A stretch of 43,902 nt of DNA from Streptomyces beihaiensis (GTDB lineage: Bacteria > Actinomycetota > Actinomycetes > Streptomycetales > Streptomycetaceae). Every line of letters starts with the position of its first letter. Positions within the stretch are counted from its first letter, which is position 1. The notes below the pieces were generated by a model that saw nothing but the letters and a program-made list of their open reading frames with translations, did no database searches and was not told the origin of the DNA. The position numbers and the translations under genes are program-made. Location of the stretch: NCBI RefSeq assembly GCF_026274175.1, contig NZ_JAPHNL010000273.1, positions 1 to 43,902 of the forward strand, written 5' to 3'. Positions 16,072-24,276 of this stretch are shown here, piece by piece.

Positions 16072-16898
16072 CGGTCCCGCACCGACCGCCAGCGTTCCAC
16101 GAGCCGCGCGTACGCCTCGCCCGCGCCCTCGCCGTCACCGCGCCGCAGCGCCGCGATGCCCTCGGCGACGTCCGCCGCCGAGTGGTCTTCGGCCAGGAAG
16201 CCCGGCGGCAGCACGTGCACGAGTCCGCCGTAGTCCAACTCGACGTAGGAGCGCGGGTGGAACTCCTCCAGCCAGCGCCCCACGTCCACCAGGCCGTCGA
16301 TCAGCGGCCCCTCGTCGATCGCGTCCCTCAGCGCCTTCAGACCCCGCGCCACCCGCCGCCTGGCCTGCACCATCGGCGTGCGGTACCGCAGCAGGGGGCC
16401 CTCCTCGGCGCCCTTGTGCTCGTAACGCCGCTCCGCGTCCGAGACGAGCACGAACCAGGACAGCGGCACCTGCCACGTCGACGTCCTGATCCAGGGCCGC
16501 GCGTCCGGGTTGAGCTCCAGCCAGCGCTCGTAGTCGTCGGCGGCCTGGCGGCGCACCACCGGCGGCAGCACCGCGTCGAGCACCGTCGGCGGCAGCCGGC
16601 CCGGCAGCTCGGCGAGCGCCTGCCAGCCCCGCAGCCGGGTGCGCCACGGGCACACGCACAGCACGCCCTCCGCCTCCAGGACGAACGCGTCGTCGCTCTC
16701 GTGCACCGGCACGGCCACCGGCGGCACCGGCACCAGGTCGGCGAGGGAGCGGCGCAGCTCGTCCTGGCAGGACGGCAGCCGCTCCCGCTTCGCGTAACGC
16801 TCCCAGTGGTCGCGCTCGCGGCGCGGGAACGCGGCCAGGGGCTCGTAGACGCGCAGATACGCCGCGTACGGGACGGTCACCGACGACACCTTGGGCAC
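16056..16898 (-). CDS. Conserved hypothetical protein
   Basis: A 280-residue soluble protein with no signal peptide or membrane segment. It begins VPKVSSVTVPYAAYLRVYEP and contains RRERDHWERYA, a Cys-containing strand (VLCVCPWRTRLRGWQAL), TSTWQVPLSWFVLV, and a segment YVELDYGGLVHVLPPGFL, followed by a C-terminal helix (EGAGEAYARLVERWRSVR). I do not recognise a named domain; the same position between bldC and vdh is occupied by a conserved hypothetical protein in Streptomyces coelicolor. The GTG at 16898 follows GGGAGG; the much longer open frame upstream is antisense to vdh and not coding. The stop codon is part of a 16-bp tandem repeat. Confidence 0.85.
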   Translation of the reverse strand: MPKVSSVTVPYAAYLRVYEPLAAFPRRERDHWERYAKRERLPSCQDELRRSLADLVPVPPVAVPVHESDDAFVLEAEGVLCVCPWRTRLRGWQALAELPGRLPPTVLDAVLPPVVRRQAADDYERWLELNPDARPWIRTSTWQVPLSWFVLVSDAERRYEHKGAEEGPLLRYRTPMVQARRRVARGLKALRDAIDEGPLIDGLVDVGRWLEEFHPRSYVELDYGGLVHVLPPGFLAEDHSAADVAEGIAALRRGDGEGAGEAYARLVERWRSVRDRQYAN

Positions 16899-16970
16899 GG
16901 CTGCTCCCTCCCCCGCCCACGGTCCTGAAAACACTCCAAATCGTGCCACGTGGCTCAAGACGATCCCCGC

Positions 16971-17040
16971 GGGCACCCACGCACGCCCACGGACACCCAC
17001 GGACACCCACGGGCACTGACGCGCGCCCGCGGACACCCAC
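16971..17040. repeat. Seven 10-bp units upstream of vdh
   Basis: Seven consecutive 10-mers close to GGACACCCAC (three are exact) run without gaps. The unit length equals about one helical turn, so each copy faces the same side of the DNA. It lies about 145 bases before the vdh start and 73 bases beyond the divergent start at 16898. Confidence 0.8.
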
Positions 17041-17183
17041 GCGAGAGAGTGATCCTCGGCACTGCGGCCATGGCGGGCCCGCCGACGCTCTAATCTCGTG
17101 CTCGCAGTACACCGAGCAGGGCGGAGTCCCGCCACCCGCACGGGGCCCGCCCGACCGCCGCTACGTACTTGGGAGTCACCACA

Positions 17184-18293
17184 GTGACCGATGTGACCGG
17201 CGAAACAGCAGACGTCCTCCACACACTGTTCCACTCGGACCAGGGGGGCCACGAGCAGGTCGTGCTCTGCCAGGACCGCTCCAGCGGCCTCAAGGCCGTC
17301 ATCGCCATCCACTCCACCGCCCTGGGCCCGGCCCTCGGCGGCACCCGCTTCTACCCGTACGCCACCGAGGCCGAGGCCGTCGCCGACGCGCTCAACCTGG
17401 CCCGCGGCATGTCGTACAAGAACGCCCTGGCCGGCCTCGACCACGGCGGCGGCAAGGCCGTCATCATCGGCGACCCCGCCGACCGTGAGCACGGCGGCGT
17501 CAAGAGCGAGGAGCTGCTGCTCGCCTACGGACGTTTCGTGGCCTCCCTCGGCGGCCGCTACGTCACCGCGTGCGACGTCGGCACGTACGTCGCCGACATG
17601 GACGTGGTGGCGCGCGAGTGCCGCTGGACCACCGGGCGCTCCCCGGAGAACGGCGGGGCGGGCGACTCGTCCGTGCTGACCGCCTACGGCGTCTTCCAGG
17701 GCATGCGGGCCAGCGCCCAGCACCTGTGGGGCGACCCGTCGCTGCGCGACCGCAAGGTCGGCATCGCGGGTGTCGGGAAGGTGGGCCACCACCTGGTCGA
17801 GCATCTGCTCGCGGACGGCGCCGAGGTCGTGGTGACCGACGTGCGCGAGGAGTCGGTGCGGCGGGTCGTCGAACGCCACCCCGAGGTCGCGGTGGCCGCC
17901 GACACGGACGCGCTGATCCGCACGGACGGCCTGGACATCTACGCCCCGTGCGCGCTCGGCGGCGCCCTGAACGACGACTCGGTGCGGGTCCTGACCGCGA
18001 AGGTGGTGTGCGGCGCGGCCAACAACCAGCTCGCGCACCCGGGCGTCGAGAAGGACATCGCCGACCGCGGCATCCTGTACGCGCCCGACTACGTGGTGAA
18101 CGCGGGCGGCGTCATCCAGGTCGCCGACGAGCTGCACGGCTTCGACTTCGACCGGTGCAAGGCCAAGGCGGCGAAGATCTTCGACACCACCCTGGGGATC
18201 TTCGCCCGCGCAAAGGCGGACGGCATCCCGCCGGCCGCGGCCGCCGACCGGATCGCCGAACAGCGCATGGCGGAGGCCCGCGCGGCGGGCTGA
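17184..18293 (+). CDS. vdh: Valine (branched-chain amino acid) dehydrogenase
   Basis: A 369-residue NAD+-dependent dehydrogenase that oxidatively deaminates L-valine (and leucine/isoleucine) to the 2-oxo acid; in Streptomyces this feeds acyl-CoA precursors for macrolides and branched fatty acids. The Glu/Leu/Phe/Val dehydrogenase dimerisation domain holds the substrate-binding GPALGGTRF, the [16 protein letters not shown] segment with the catalytic lysines and [13 protein letters not shown]; the Rossmann domain has [14 protein letters not shown] (about residue 198) and the conserved CGAANNQL. The GTG at 17184 was chosen over an in-frame TTG at 17169 because GGGAG lies eight bases upstream and it gives the family's usual N-terminus. 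A few extra residues follow GDPADRE compared with my memory of the S. coelicolor enzyme. Confidence 0.97.
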   Translation: MTDVTGETADVLHTLFHSDQGGHEQVVLCQDRSSGLKAVIAIHSTALGPALGGTRFYPYATEAEAVADALNLARGMSYKNALAGLDHGGGKAVIIGDPADREHGGVKSEELLLAYGRFVASLGGRYVTACDVGTYVADMDVVARECRWTTGRSPENGGAGDSSVLTAYGVFQGMRASAQHLWGDPSLRDRKVGIAGVGKVGHHLVEHLLADGAEVVVTDVREESVRRVVERHPEVAVAADTDALIRTDGLDIYAPCALGGALNDDSVRVLTAKVVCGAANNQLAHPGVEKDIADRGILYAPDYVVNAGGVIQVADELHGFDFDRCKAKAAKIFDTTLGIFARAKADGIPPAAAADRIAEQRMAEARAAG

Positions 18294-18306
18294 GAATCGC
18301 CGACCG

Positions 18307-18336
18307 GGGGTGCTGCGGCCCCGGCCGTAGCACCCC
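18307..18336 (+). terminator. Hairpin after vdh
   Basis: GGGGTGCTGCGG pairs with CCGTAGCACCCC (one G-T pair) around a CCCCGG loop, 13 bases beyond the vdh stop. No T-run follows. Confidence 0.7.
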
Positions 18337-18589
18337 GAGGTAACAAGCGTCACTCCGCCCGCCGTGTCGTGCGTCAGGAAAAGGTTAAAATCGCGCCTGA
18401 CCAGCGAGGAAAGGGCTTCTTGCCGGTCCTGCGCCCCGGCACGTGCTGTGGGCGACGTACCGTATGGGCGCGGGCTCAGGTACCGTGGAAGCCCTACGGA
18501 CCGGTCTCCTTGTAGGGAGTCCGTTCCAGATCATGAACGCGTGTCAAGACTCTGGGGCCGTCGAGCCCCGTCACCGAGGGGGTCGAGCC

Positions 18590-18847
18590 ATGGGGCGCGG
18601 CCGGGCCAAGGCCAAGCAGACGAAGGTCGCCCGCCAGCTGAAGTACAACAGCGGTGGGACTGACCTGTCGCGTCTGGCCAACGAGCTGGGCGCTTCGAAT
18701 TCGCCGCAGCGGCCGTCGAACGGCGAGCCGCAAGAAGGCGACGAGGACGACCTGTACGCCCGTTACGCGGATTTGTACAGCAGTGACGACGAGGACGACG
18801 AGGACTCGGACGAGTCCGGTCCCTCGTCGCAGCGCCGCGGCGCTTGA
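18590..18847 (+). CDS. DUF3073 family protein
   Basis: 85 residues. The N-terminus MGRGRAKAKQTKVARQLKYN followed by DLSRLANELG is the diagnostic DUF3073 sequence of actinobacteria; the tail is strongly acidic (DLYSSDDEDDEDSDE) with a Ser/Gln/Arg end. The basic head and acidic tail suggest nucleic-acid or ribosome contact, but no function is established. GAGGGGG lies just before ATG 18590. It is a single-gene unit between vdh and the purM-purF pair and ends in a very strong hairpin. A candidate -10 (TACCGT) lies near 18480. Confidence 0.93.
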   Translation: MGRGRAKAKQTKVARQLKYNSGGTDLSRLANELGASNSPQRPSNGEPQEGDEDDLYARYADLYSSDDEDDEDSDESGPSSQRRGA

Positions 18848-18872
18848 CCTCGTAAGGCGTCCGCAACCGCAT

Positions 18873-18926
18873 ACAGCACCTCACCCGGTCCGGGGTGGCG
18901 ATACGCCGGACCGGGTGAGGTGCTGT
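18873..18926. terminator. Long bidirectional terminator after DUF3073
   Basis: A perfect 21-bp stem (18873-18893 with 18906-18926) with a 12-base loop. It sits 25 bases beyond the DUF3073 stop. Confidence 0.85.
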
Positions 18927-18948
18927 CCGCATAGCCGGGGCTTGCGCG

Positions 18949-19060
18949 ATCCGTACGAGCGATCCGTACGAGCGATCCGTGCAAACCATCCGTACGAGCC
19001 ATCCGTACGCATCCGTACGAGCCATCCGTACGCATCCGTACGAGCCGTCCGTACAAGCAG
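18949..19060. repeat. Imperfect 12/13-bp tandem array (ATCCGTACGAGC)
   Basis: About nine units of ATCCGTACGAGC or a shortened ATCCGTACGC run head-to-tail between the DUF3073 terminator and the purM stop. Each contains the self-complementary CGTACG or a one-base variant. There are no spacers of unique sequence, so it is not a CRISPR. Confidence 0.85.
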
Positions 19061-19146
19061 AAAGCCGCTGCCCGGACACCCGGACAGTGGCTCTCGTGGT
19101 TCTCTCGGCTTTCGTTGGTCTCTCGGCTCTCTGGCCTCTTCGGCGG

Positions 19147-20211
19147 TTACTTCGCGTAGTCGCCCGTCAGCTCGGCGCCGGTCGTGTGGTCGCCGCGGTC
19201 GGTGATCTCGCCGGCCACCCAGGCGTCCACGCCCCGGTCCGCGAGCGTCGCGAGTGCGACGTCGACCGCCTCCTGCGGCACGATCGCCATCATGCCGACG
19301 CCCATGTTGAGCGTCTTCTCCAGCTCCAGGCGCTCCACCTGCCCGGCCCGGCCGACCAGGTCGAAGACGGCGCCCGGCGTCCACGTGGAGCGGTCCACGG
19401 CGGCGTGCAGGCCGTCCGGGACGACACGGGCGAGGTTGGCGGCGAGGCCGCCGCCCGTGATGTGGCTGAAGGCGTGCACGGGGGCCGTGGAGGTCAGGGC
19501 GAGGCAGTCGAGCGAGTAGATCTTCGTGGGCTCCAGGAGCTCGGCTCCCAGCGTCCTGCCGAGCTCGTCGACGTGCTGGTCCAGGGACATGCCCGCGCGG
19601 TCCAGGAGGACGTGACGGACGAGCGAGTACCCGTTCGAGTGAAGGCCGGACGACGCCATGGCGATCACCGCGTCACCCGTACGGATACGATCCGGGCCCA
19701 GCAGGTTGTCGTACTCCACGACGCCCGTACCGGCGCCCGCGACGTCGAAGTCGTCCGGGCCGAGCAGGCCCGGGTGCTCGGCCGTCTCGCCGCCGACCAG
19801 GGCGCAGCCCGCGAGGACGCAGCCCTCGGCGATGCCCTTCACGATCGCGGCGACACGCTCGGGGTGGACCTTGCCGACGCAGATGTAGTCGGTCATGAAC
19901 AGCGGCTCGGCGCCGCACACCACGATGTCGTCCATGACCATCGCGACGAGGTCGTGGCCGATCGTGTCGTAGGCGCCGAGCTGCCGGGCGATGTCGACCT
20001 TGGTGCCGACGCCGTCGGTGGCGGAGGCGAGCAGCGGCCGCTCGTACTTCTTGAGCGCGGAGGCGTCGAAGAGGCCCGCGAAGCCGCCGAGGCCGCCGAG
20101 CACCTCGGGGCGCTTGGTCTTCTTCACCCACTCCTTCATCAGCTCGACGGCGCGGTCGCCCGCTTCGATGTCGACACCTGCGGACGCGTAACTGGCGCCA
20201 GTCTCAGACAT
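19147..20211 (-). CDS. purM: Phosphoribosylformylglycinamidine cyclo-ligase (AIR synthetase)
   Basis: 354 residues. Catalyses the ATP-dependent ring closure of FGAM to 5-aminoimidazole ribonucleotide, step five of purine synthesis. Visible landmarks: GVDIEAGDRAVELM near the N-terminus, LLASATDGVGTKVDIAR (ATP/metal site), DLVAMVMDDIVVCGAEPLF, GGETAEHPG, MASSGLHSNGYSLVR and FSHITGGGLAANLARV. All are typical of PurM, and length is normal. It lies 69 bases downstream of purF on the same strand, so the two are probably co-transcribed. A tandem-repeat array lies just beyond its stop. Confidence 0.98.
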   Translation of the reverse strand: MSETGASYASAGVDIEAGDRAVELMKEWVKKTKRPEVLGGLGGFAGLFDASALKKYERPLLASATDGVGTKVDIARQLGAYDTIGHDLVAMVMDDIVVCGAEPLFMTDYICVGKVHPERVAAIVKGIAEGCVLAGCALVGGETAEHPGLLGPDDFDVAGAGTGVVEYDNLLGPDRIRTGDAVIAMASSGLHSNGYSLVRHVLLDRAGMSLDQHVDELGRTLGAELLEPTKIYSLDCLALTSTAPVHAFSHITGGGLAANLARVVPDGLHAAVDRSTWTPGAVFDLVGRAGQVERLELEKTLNMGVGMMAIVPQEAVDVALATLADRGVDAWVAGEITDRGDHTTGAELTGDYAK

Positions 20212-20280
20212 TGCCTGGGATCTTTCGGGTTGGTGAAGGTGGTTACGAGGCCGCCGCCACGCCCATTCGGGATGACGGGC

Positions 20281-21807
20281 TTACGGGCGGCGGATCGCGT
20301 CGGACGCGGCCGTGGACGCGGGGCCCGCGGCCAGTTCCGTCTCCAGGAGCTGCTTGCCGAGCAGCTCGGGGTCGGGAAGCTCCATCGGGTACTCGCCGTC
20401 GAAGCAGGCACGGCACAGGTTCGGCTTGTCGATGGTGGTGGCCTCGATCATGCCGTCGATGGAGATGTAGGAGAGCGAGTCGGCGCCGAGCGACGTGCCG
20501 ATCTCCTCGACCGACATGCCGTTGGCGATCAGTTCCGCGCGGGTGGCGAAGTCGATGCCGAAGAAGCAGGGCCACTTGATGGGCGGCGAGGAGATCCGGA
20601 TGTGGATCTCGGCGGCGCCCGCCTCGCGGAGCATGCGGACCAGGGCGCGCTGGGTGTTGCCGCGCACGATCGAGTCGTCGACGACGACCAGGCGCTTGCC
20701 CTTGATGACTTCCTTGAGCGGGTTCAGCTTCAGGCGGATGCCGAGCTGACGGATCGTCTGGGACGGCTGGATGAAGGTGCGGCCGACGTAGGCGTTCTTC
20801 ACCAGGCCGCTGCCGAACGGGATGCCGGATGCCTCCGCGTAGCCGATCGCGGCGGGGGTGCCGGACTCCGGGGTCGCTATGACGAGGTCGGCCTCGACGG
20901 GCGCCTCCTTCGCCAGGCGGCGGCCCATCTCGACGCGGGACAGGTACACGTTCCGGCCCGCGATGTCCGTGTCAGGGCGGGCCAGGTACACGTACTCGAA
21001 GACGCAGCCCTTGGGCTTTGCTTCAGCGAATCGGGACGTTCGCAGGCCGTTCTCGTCGATGGCGACGAACTCGCCCGGCTCGATCTCGCGGACGAAGCTG
21101 GCGCCGCAGATGTCGAGCGCGGCGGTCTCGGAGGCGACGACCCAGCCGCGCTCCAGGCGGCCCAGGACCAGCGGGCGGATGCCCTGCGGGTCGCGGGCGG
21201 CGTACAGGGTGTGCTCGTCCATGAAGACGAGCGAGAAGGCGCCACGCACCTGGGGCAGCACCGTGTGTGCGGCGTCCTCGATGGTCAGCGGCTTGCCCTC
21301 GGCGTCGACCTGGGCCGCGAGGAGCGCGGTGAGCAGGTCGGTGTCGTTGGTGGCGGCCACCCGGGTCGAGCGGCCGTTGGTGTCCTTCGGCAGGTCCGCC
21401 ACGAGTTCGGCGAGGTGTGCCGTGTTGACCAGGTTGCCGTTGTGGCCGAGCGCGATCGAACCGTGCGCCGTGGCACGGAACGTCGGCTGGGCGTTCTCCC
21501 ACACCGAGGCACCGGTGGTGGAGTAGCGGGCGTGTCCGACCGCGATGTGGCCCTGGAGGGAGCCGAGAGAGGTCTCGTCGAAGACCTGGGAGACCAGTCC
21601 CATGTCCTTGAAGACGAGGATCTGGGAGCCGTTGCTGACCGCGATTCCCGCGGATTCCTGGCCCCGATGCTGGAGGGCGTAGAGCCCGAAGTACGTGAGC
21701 TTTGCGACCTCTTCGCCGGGAGCCCAGACACCGAAGACGCCACAAGCGTCCTGGGGGCCTTTCTCTCCGGGGAGCAGGTCGTGATTGAGTCGACCGTCAC
21801 CGCGCAC
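20281..21807 (-). CDS. purF: Amidophosphoribosyltransferase
   Basis: 508 residues. Commits PRPP to purine synthesis by transferring the glutamine amide to give phosphoribosylamine. Cys22 (QDACGVFGVW) is the glutaminase nucleophile, exposed after removal of a short propeptide, as in the Bacillus-type enzyme. The PRPP-binding loop VVVDDSIVRGNT lies near residue 370. Cysteines in GCVFEYVY, WPCFFGID and LCRACFDGEYP match the ligands of the 4Fe-4S cluster of Bacillus-type PurF. GTG 21807 has no Shine-Dalgarno, but a TACAGT six bases upstream suggests a leaderless mRNA. It is followed by purM after 69 bases. Confidence 0.98.
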   Translation of the reverse strand: MRGDGRLNHDLLPGEKGPQDACGVFGVWAPGEEVAKLTYFGLYALQHRGQESAGIAVSNGSQILVFKDMGLVSQVFDETSLGSLQGHIAVGHARYSTTGASVWENAQPTFRATAHGSIALGHNGNLVNTAHLAELVADLPKDTNGRSTRVAATNDTDLLTALLAAQVDAEGKPLTIEDAAHTVLPQVRGAFSLVFMDEHTLYAARDPQGIRPLVLGRLERGWVVASETAALDICGASFVREIEPGEFVAIDENGLRTSRFAEAKPKGCVFEYVYLARPDTDIAGRNVYLSRVEMGRRLAKEAPVEADLVIATPESGTPAAIGYAEASGIPFGSGLVKNAYVGRTFIQPSQTIRQLGIRLKLNPLKEVIKGKRLVVVDDSIVRGNTQRALVRMLREAGAAEIHIRISSPPIKWPCFFGIDFATRAELIANGMSVEEIGTSLGADSLSYISIDGMIEATTIDKPNLCRACFDGEYPMELPDPELLGKQLLETELAAGPASTAASDAIRRP

Positions 21808-21813
21808 ATAAGA

Positions 21814-21819
21814 ACTGTA
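21814..21819 (-). promoter_or_regulatory. Candidate -10 element for leaderless purF
   Basis: TACAGT on the minus strand ends six bases before GTG 21807, which would itself be the transcription start. No ribosome-binding sequence is present between them. No good -35 is seen. Confidence 0.45.
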
Positions 21820-21971
21820 CCCGGAGAACAGGGATCACCCGTACGGGCTACGAGGCCGGTCAGGCGGCCGGACCGCCGCTTCCCGCTGTTTTCGGGGGTT
21901 TGTGGTTTCGCACCATGACGGGTATCACGTCGGGTTCGTTTTTCGTCCGATCATATGAATGCGCCATACGG

Positions 21972-22862
21972 TCACTTGGCGGCGGTCAGTCCGAGCCCCG
22001 TCCCGTCCGGGGCCGTCAGAGTGAGGCTGTCGCCCTGGATGTCGTAGCTCAGCTTCTGCCCCAGGACGTGGAGGACGGCCTCCTCGCCGCCGGTGATCGC
22101 CATGCAGTGCATGCCGGGCGAGGTGATCCGGCCGATGGTGAGGTGACCGTTCGCGATGGTGACCGTGGCGCGGCCGCTCTTGCAGCCGAGGCTCACGTCG
22201 ACGTGGACGGCGCCCTGGCTGTCCTTGGTGAAGACGAGTCCCGGTGTGGCACGGGAGGCGCCGGGCTCCTCCACGGGCGCCGACGGCGCGGCGAACGGCT
22301 GGGCGGCGCCGTGGGAGTAGAGGGTCGTGACGCTCCACTTGGTGCCGATGAGCTTGGCGTCGCGCTGCTTGACGAGGTCGATGGTGTCGCCGCCGCTCGG
22401 GCCGGTGAGGGTGAGGCGGTCGTGGTCCGCGCCGCCCACGCTGATCTTGTTCTTCTCGCCGAGGGCGTGCGCGAAGGTCTTCTCGAAGGTGCGCTGCTTG
22501 CTGTCGACGCACGCCCTGTCGGTGGACTTCGCCGTGCCCACGTGGACGCTGTCCCCGTTGATCGGCGCGGCGGCGTCGAAGTCGTTGCAGCCGTCGTTGC
22601 CGCGCACCCGGCCACCGGAGAACTCCAGGTAGGCGCGGCCGGACGACGTCAGGGTCCGCCCGTCGGCGGTGACGCTCCGCACGGTCCACCGCACGCCGTC
22701 GACCGACGCGGACACCGTGCCCGCCTTGCCGGAGCCGGGCGCCTGCTGGGTGCCGCACGCCGCGAGGGCGGGGAGCGCGGCCAGGGGCAGGGCGACGGCG
22801 AGCAGAGCGCGGGCACGGGTGCCGACGCGGGGGCGTGTGCTGCGTTGCGTGGACATGCCCAT
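21972..22862 (-). CDS. META-domain lipoprotein
   Basis: 296 residues. A signal peptide (ALLAVALPLAALPALAAC) ends in a lipobox, so it is an exported lipoprotein. Two copies of the META/HslJ-type domain follow: the first has the hallmark GGRVRGNDGCNDFDAA and a later RACVDSKQRTFEKTF; the second starts at LIGTKWSVTTL and carries GCKSGRATVTI and GMHCMA. In E. coli HslJ-like META proteins are linked to heat and novobiocin tolerance; function in actinobacteria is unknown. The start is either ATG 22862 or ATG 22856, with no clear Shine-Dalgarno for either. It lies 59 bases downstream of the isomerase-family gene on the same strand. Confidence 0.88.
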   Translation of the reverse strand: MGMSTQRSTRPRVGTRARALLAVALPLAALPALAACGTQQAPGSGKAGTVSASVDGVRWTVRSVTADGRTLTSSGRAYLEFSGGRVRGNDGCNDFDAAAPINGDSVHVGTAKSTDRACVDSKQRTFEKTFAHALGEKNKISVGGADHDRLTLTGPSGGDTIDLVKQRDAKLIGTKWSVTTLYSHGAAQPFAAPSAPVEEPGASRATPGLVFTKDSQGAVHVDVSLGCKSGRATVTIANGHLTIGRITSPGMHCMAITGGEEAVLHVLGQKLSYDIQGDSLTLTAPDGTGLGLTAAK

Positions 22863-22921
22863 GGGACGGGGGAGGCACCCGATCGGTTCCACCGGCCGCA
22901 CGCACACGCACACGCTCACAC

Positions 22922-23722
22922 TCACGCCATGATCGGCAAGAGCCCTTCCAGGTCGGCCCGTTCCCCGCTGGCGCTGACCAGAGCCTCGTGGACGGCCTCC
23001 GCCCACCGGGTCCGCCCTGTGGCGAGCCGCACCCAGGTCAGCGGGTCCGTCTCGACGACGTTGGGCGGGGTGCCGCGCGTGTGCCGGGGCCCCGCCACGC
23101 ACTGGACGACCGCGAACGGCGGAATCCGCACCTCGGTCGACGCGCCCGGCGCCTTCGCGGCGAGCGCGTCGGCGAACACGCGCGTACAGGCGGCCAGGGC
23201 CTGCCGCTCGTACGGAAGGTCGAGGCCGGGCAGCGCGCCATCGAGGTCGTCGCTGTGCACGACGACCTCGATGGCGCGGGTGACCATCAGGTCGGCGTAC
23301 GTCATGGCCCCGATCCGGGTGGCGACGGGCCGGTCACCCGGAATGCCCGGCACCAGGTTCTCGGCGATGCGCTCGCTCGTCCGCGCGAACAGCTCGTCGA
23401 GCGTCGCGCTCGCCGCGAGCCGGGGCACGGCCTCCGCGACGGCAGGGGCCCCCTTCGCGGAGAGCCCGAAGTAGTCGAGGAACCCGAAGTCGGCGACGGT
23501 CGGGGCGGGTTCGGCCACGGCGCGGCACGCGAAGTCCATGGCCATGGTGAAGTGCGCGGCGAGATCCCGAACGGTCCACTCCCCGAGCCGCGTCGGCGCC
23601 GCGAGCTGCTCGGGCGTGAGCCCCGCGACCGCCTTCCGCACGGCCTCGAACTGCGCCACGACGGCGGCCGTGACCTTGTCGGCGTCGTAGGAACGGGTGC
23701 GTTTCTTTGTTGCGGGCGGCAT
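22922..23722 (-). CDS. Maleylpyruvate isomerase family, mycothiol-dependent enzyme
   Basis: 266 residues. The N-terminal MDMPI/DinB-like four-helix domain contains LGEWTVRDLAAHFTMAMD, where the His is a usual metal ligand, and TRAIEVVVHSDDL, where HSDD supplies further ligands; the C-terminal part is the small sterol-carrier-like domain seen in this family. Members use mycothiol, the actinobacterial thiol, to isomerise or conjugate substrates; the actual substrate is unknown. ATG 23722 lacks a Shine-Dalgarno sequence but is preceded six bases upstream by TAGGCT, which overlaps the stop of the GNAT gene, so the mRNA may be leaderless. Confidence 0.88.
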   Translation of the reverse strand: MPPATKKRTRSYDADKVTAAVVAQFEAVRKAVAGLTPEQLAAPTRLGEWTVRDLAAHFTMAMDFACRAVAEPAPTVADFGFLDYFGLSAKGAPAVAEAVPRLAASATLDELFARTSERIAENLVPGIPGDRPVATRIGAMTYADLMVTRAIEVVVHSDDLDGALPGLDLPYERQALAACTRVFADALAAKAPGASTEVRIPPFAVVQCVAGPRHTRGTPPNVVETDPLTWVRLATGRTRWAEAVHEALVSASGERADLEGLLPIMA

Positions 23723-23728
23723 GGGGTG

Positions 23729-23734
23729 AGCCTA
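23729..23734 (-). promoter_or_regulatory. Candidate -10 for a leaderless isomerase-family mRNA
   Basis: TAGGCT on the minus strand ends six bases before ATG 23722 and overlaps the TAG stop codon of the upstream acetyltransferase gene. No ribosome-binding site is seen. Confidence 0.4.
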
Positions 23735-24247
23735 TGACTTCGGCAGGTCGGAACGGGGGCTGATCACCCAGTGGTTGCTGTGGATGACACGGTCGGCGAA
23801 GTCCACGTCGACTCGGCCGAGGAGGCGGAAGCCGAGGGATCCGCAGATGCCGTTCGAGGGGGCGTTGCCCGTCGCTGGGAAGGCGTGGACGTCTCCCCAG
23901 CGGTCCTCGTCCCTGGCCTGTTCGAGGAGCGTGCGCGCCGCGAGCTTGCCGAGGCCGCGGCCCTGGTACTCGGGCAGGATCATCCACCCGATCTCCGACA
24001 CCTGCTCCCCGCCCTCGTCGTGCGACCAGATGACGACCGAACCGGCGACGACCTCAGGGATACGGGGATCGGGGACGATCATCTTGATCCAGGAGGCGTC
24101 GGCGGAGGCCGCCTCGGCGTCCCGGCGGACCTTGTCCTTGATGCCGTCGCGGGGCAACGGTCCCCCGAGATCCTTCATCATCACCGGATCGCAACGCATC
24201 CGGAGGTAGGCGTCGACGTCGTCCGTGGTGACGTTCCGCAAGTACAC
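23732..24247 (-). CDS. GNAT family N-acetyltransferase
   Basis: 171 residues from GTG 24247. The fold signature is visible: LRNVTTDDVDAYLRMRCDP at the N-terminus, VAGSVVIWSHDEGGEQVSEI, the acetyl-CoA pyrophosphate loop LPEYQGRGLGKLAARTLL (Q/RxxGxG/A) and a C-terminal GICGSLGFRLLG. Substrate unknown. GTG 24247 is preferred because GGAGG lies five bases upstream; a longer start at GTG 24268 is in frame but lacks this. The gene lies between the DUF397 protein and the isomerase-family gene on the same strand. Confidence 0.9.
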   Translation of the reverse strand: MYLRNVTTDDVDAYLRMRCDPVMMKDLGGPLPRDGIKDKVRRDAEAASADASWIKMIVPDPRIPEVVAGSVVIWSHDEGGEQVSEIGWMILPEYQGRGLGKLAARTLLEQARDEDRWGDVHAFPATGNAPSNGICGSLGFRLLGRVDVDFADRVIHSNHWVISPRSDLPKS

Positions 24248-24276
24248 CAGGTCCTCCTTCCCGCGCACGGTGACCG

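Noticed and set aside
16899-18353. N-terminal extension of the hypothetical protein at 16056 through the vdh region
   Set aside because: The extension is antisense to vdh and lacks sensible protein sequence; a GTG with a good ribosome-binding site at 16898 explains the gene.
18949-19060. CRISPR-like array
   Set aside because: Units are 12-13 bp, directly adjacent and without unique spacers; no cas genes are present.
18979-21918. 979-codon plus-strand open frame opposite purM and purF
   Set aside because: Antisense shadow of two certain purine genes.
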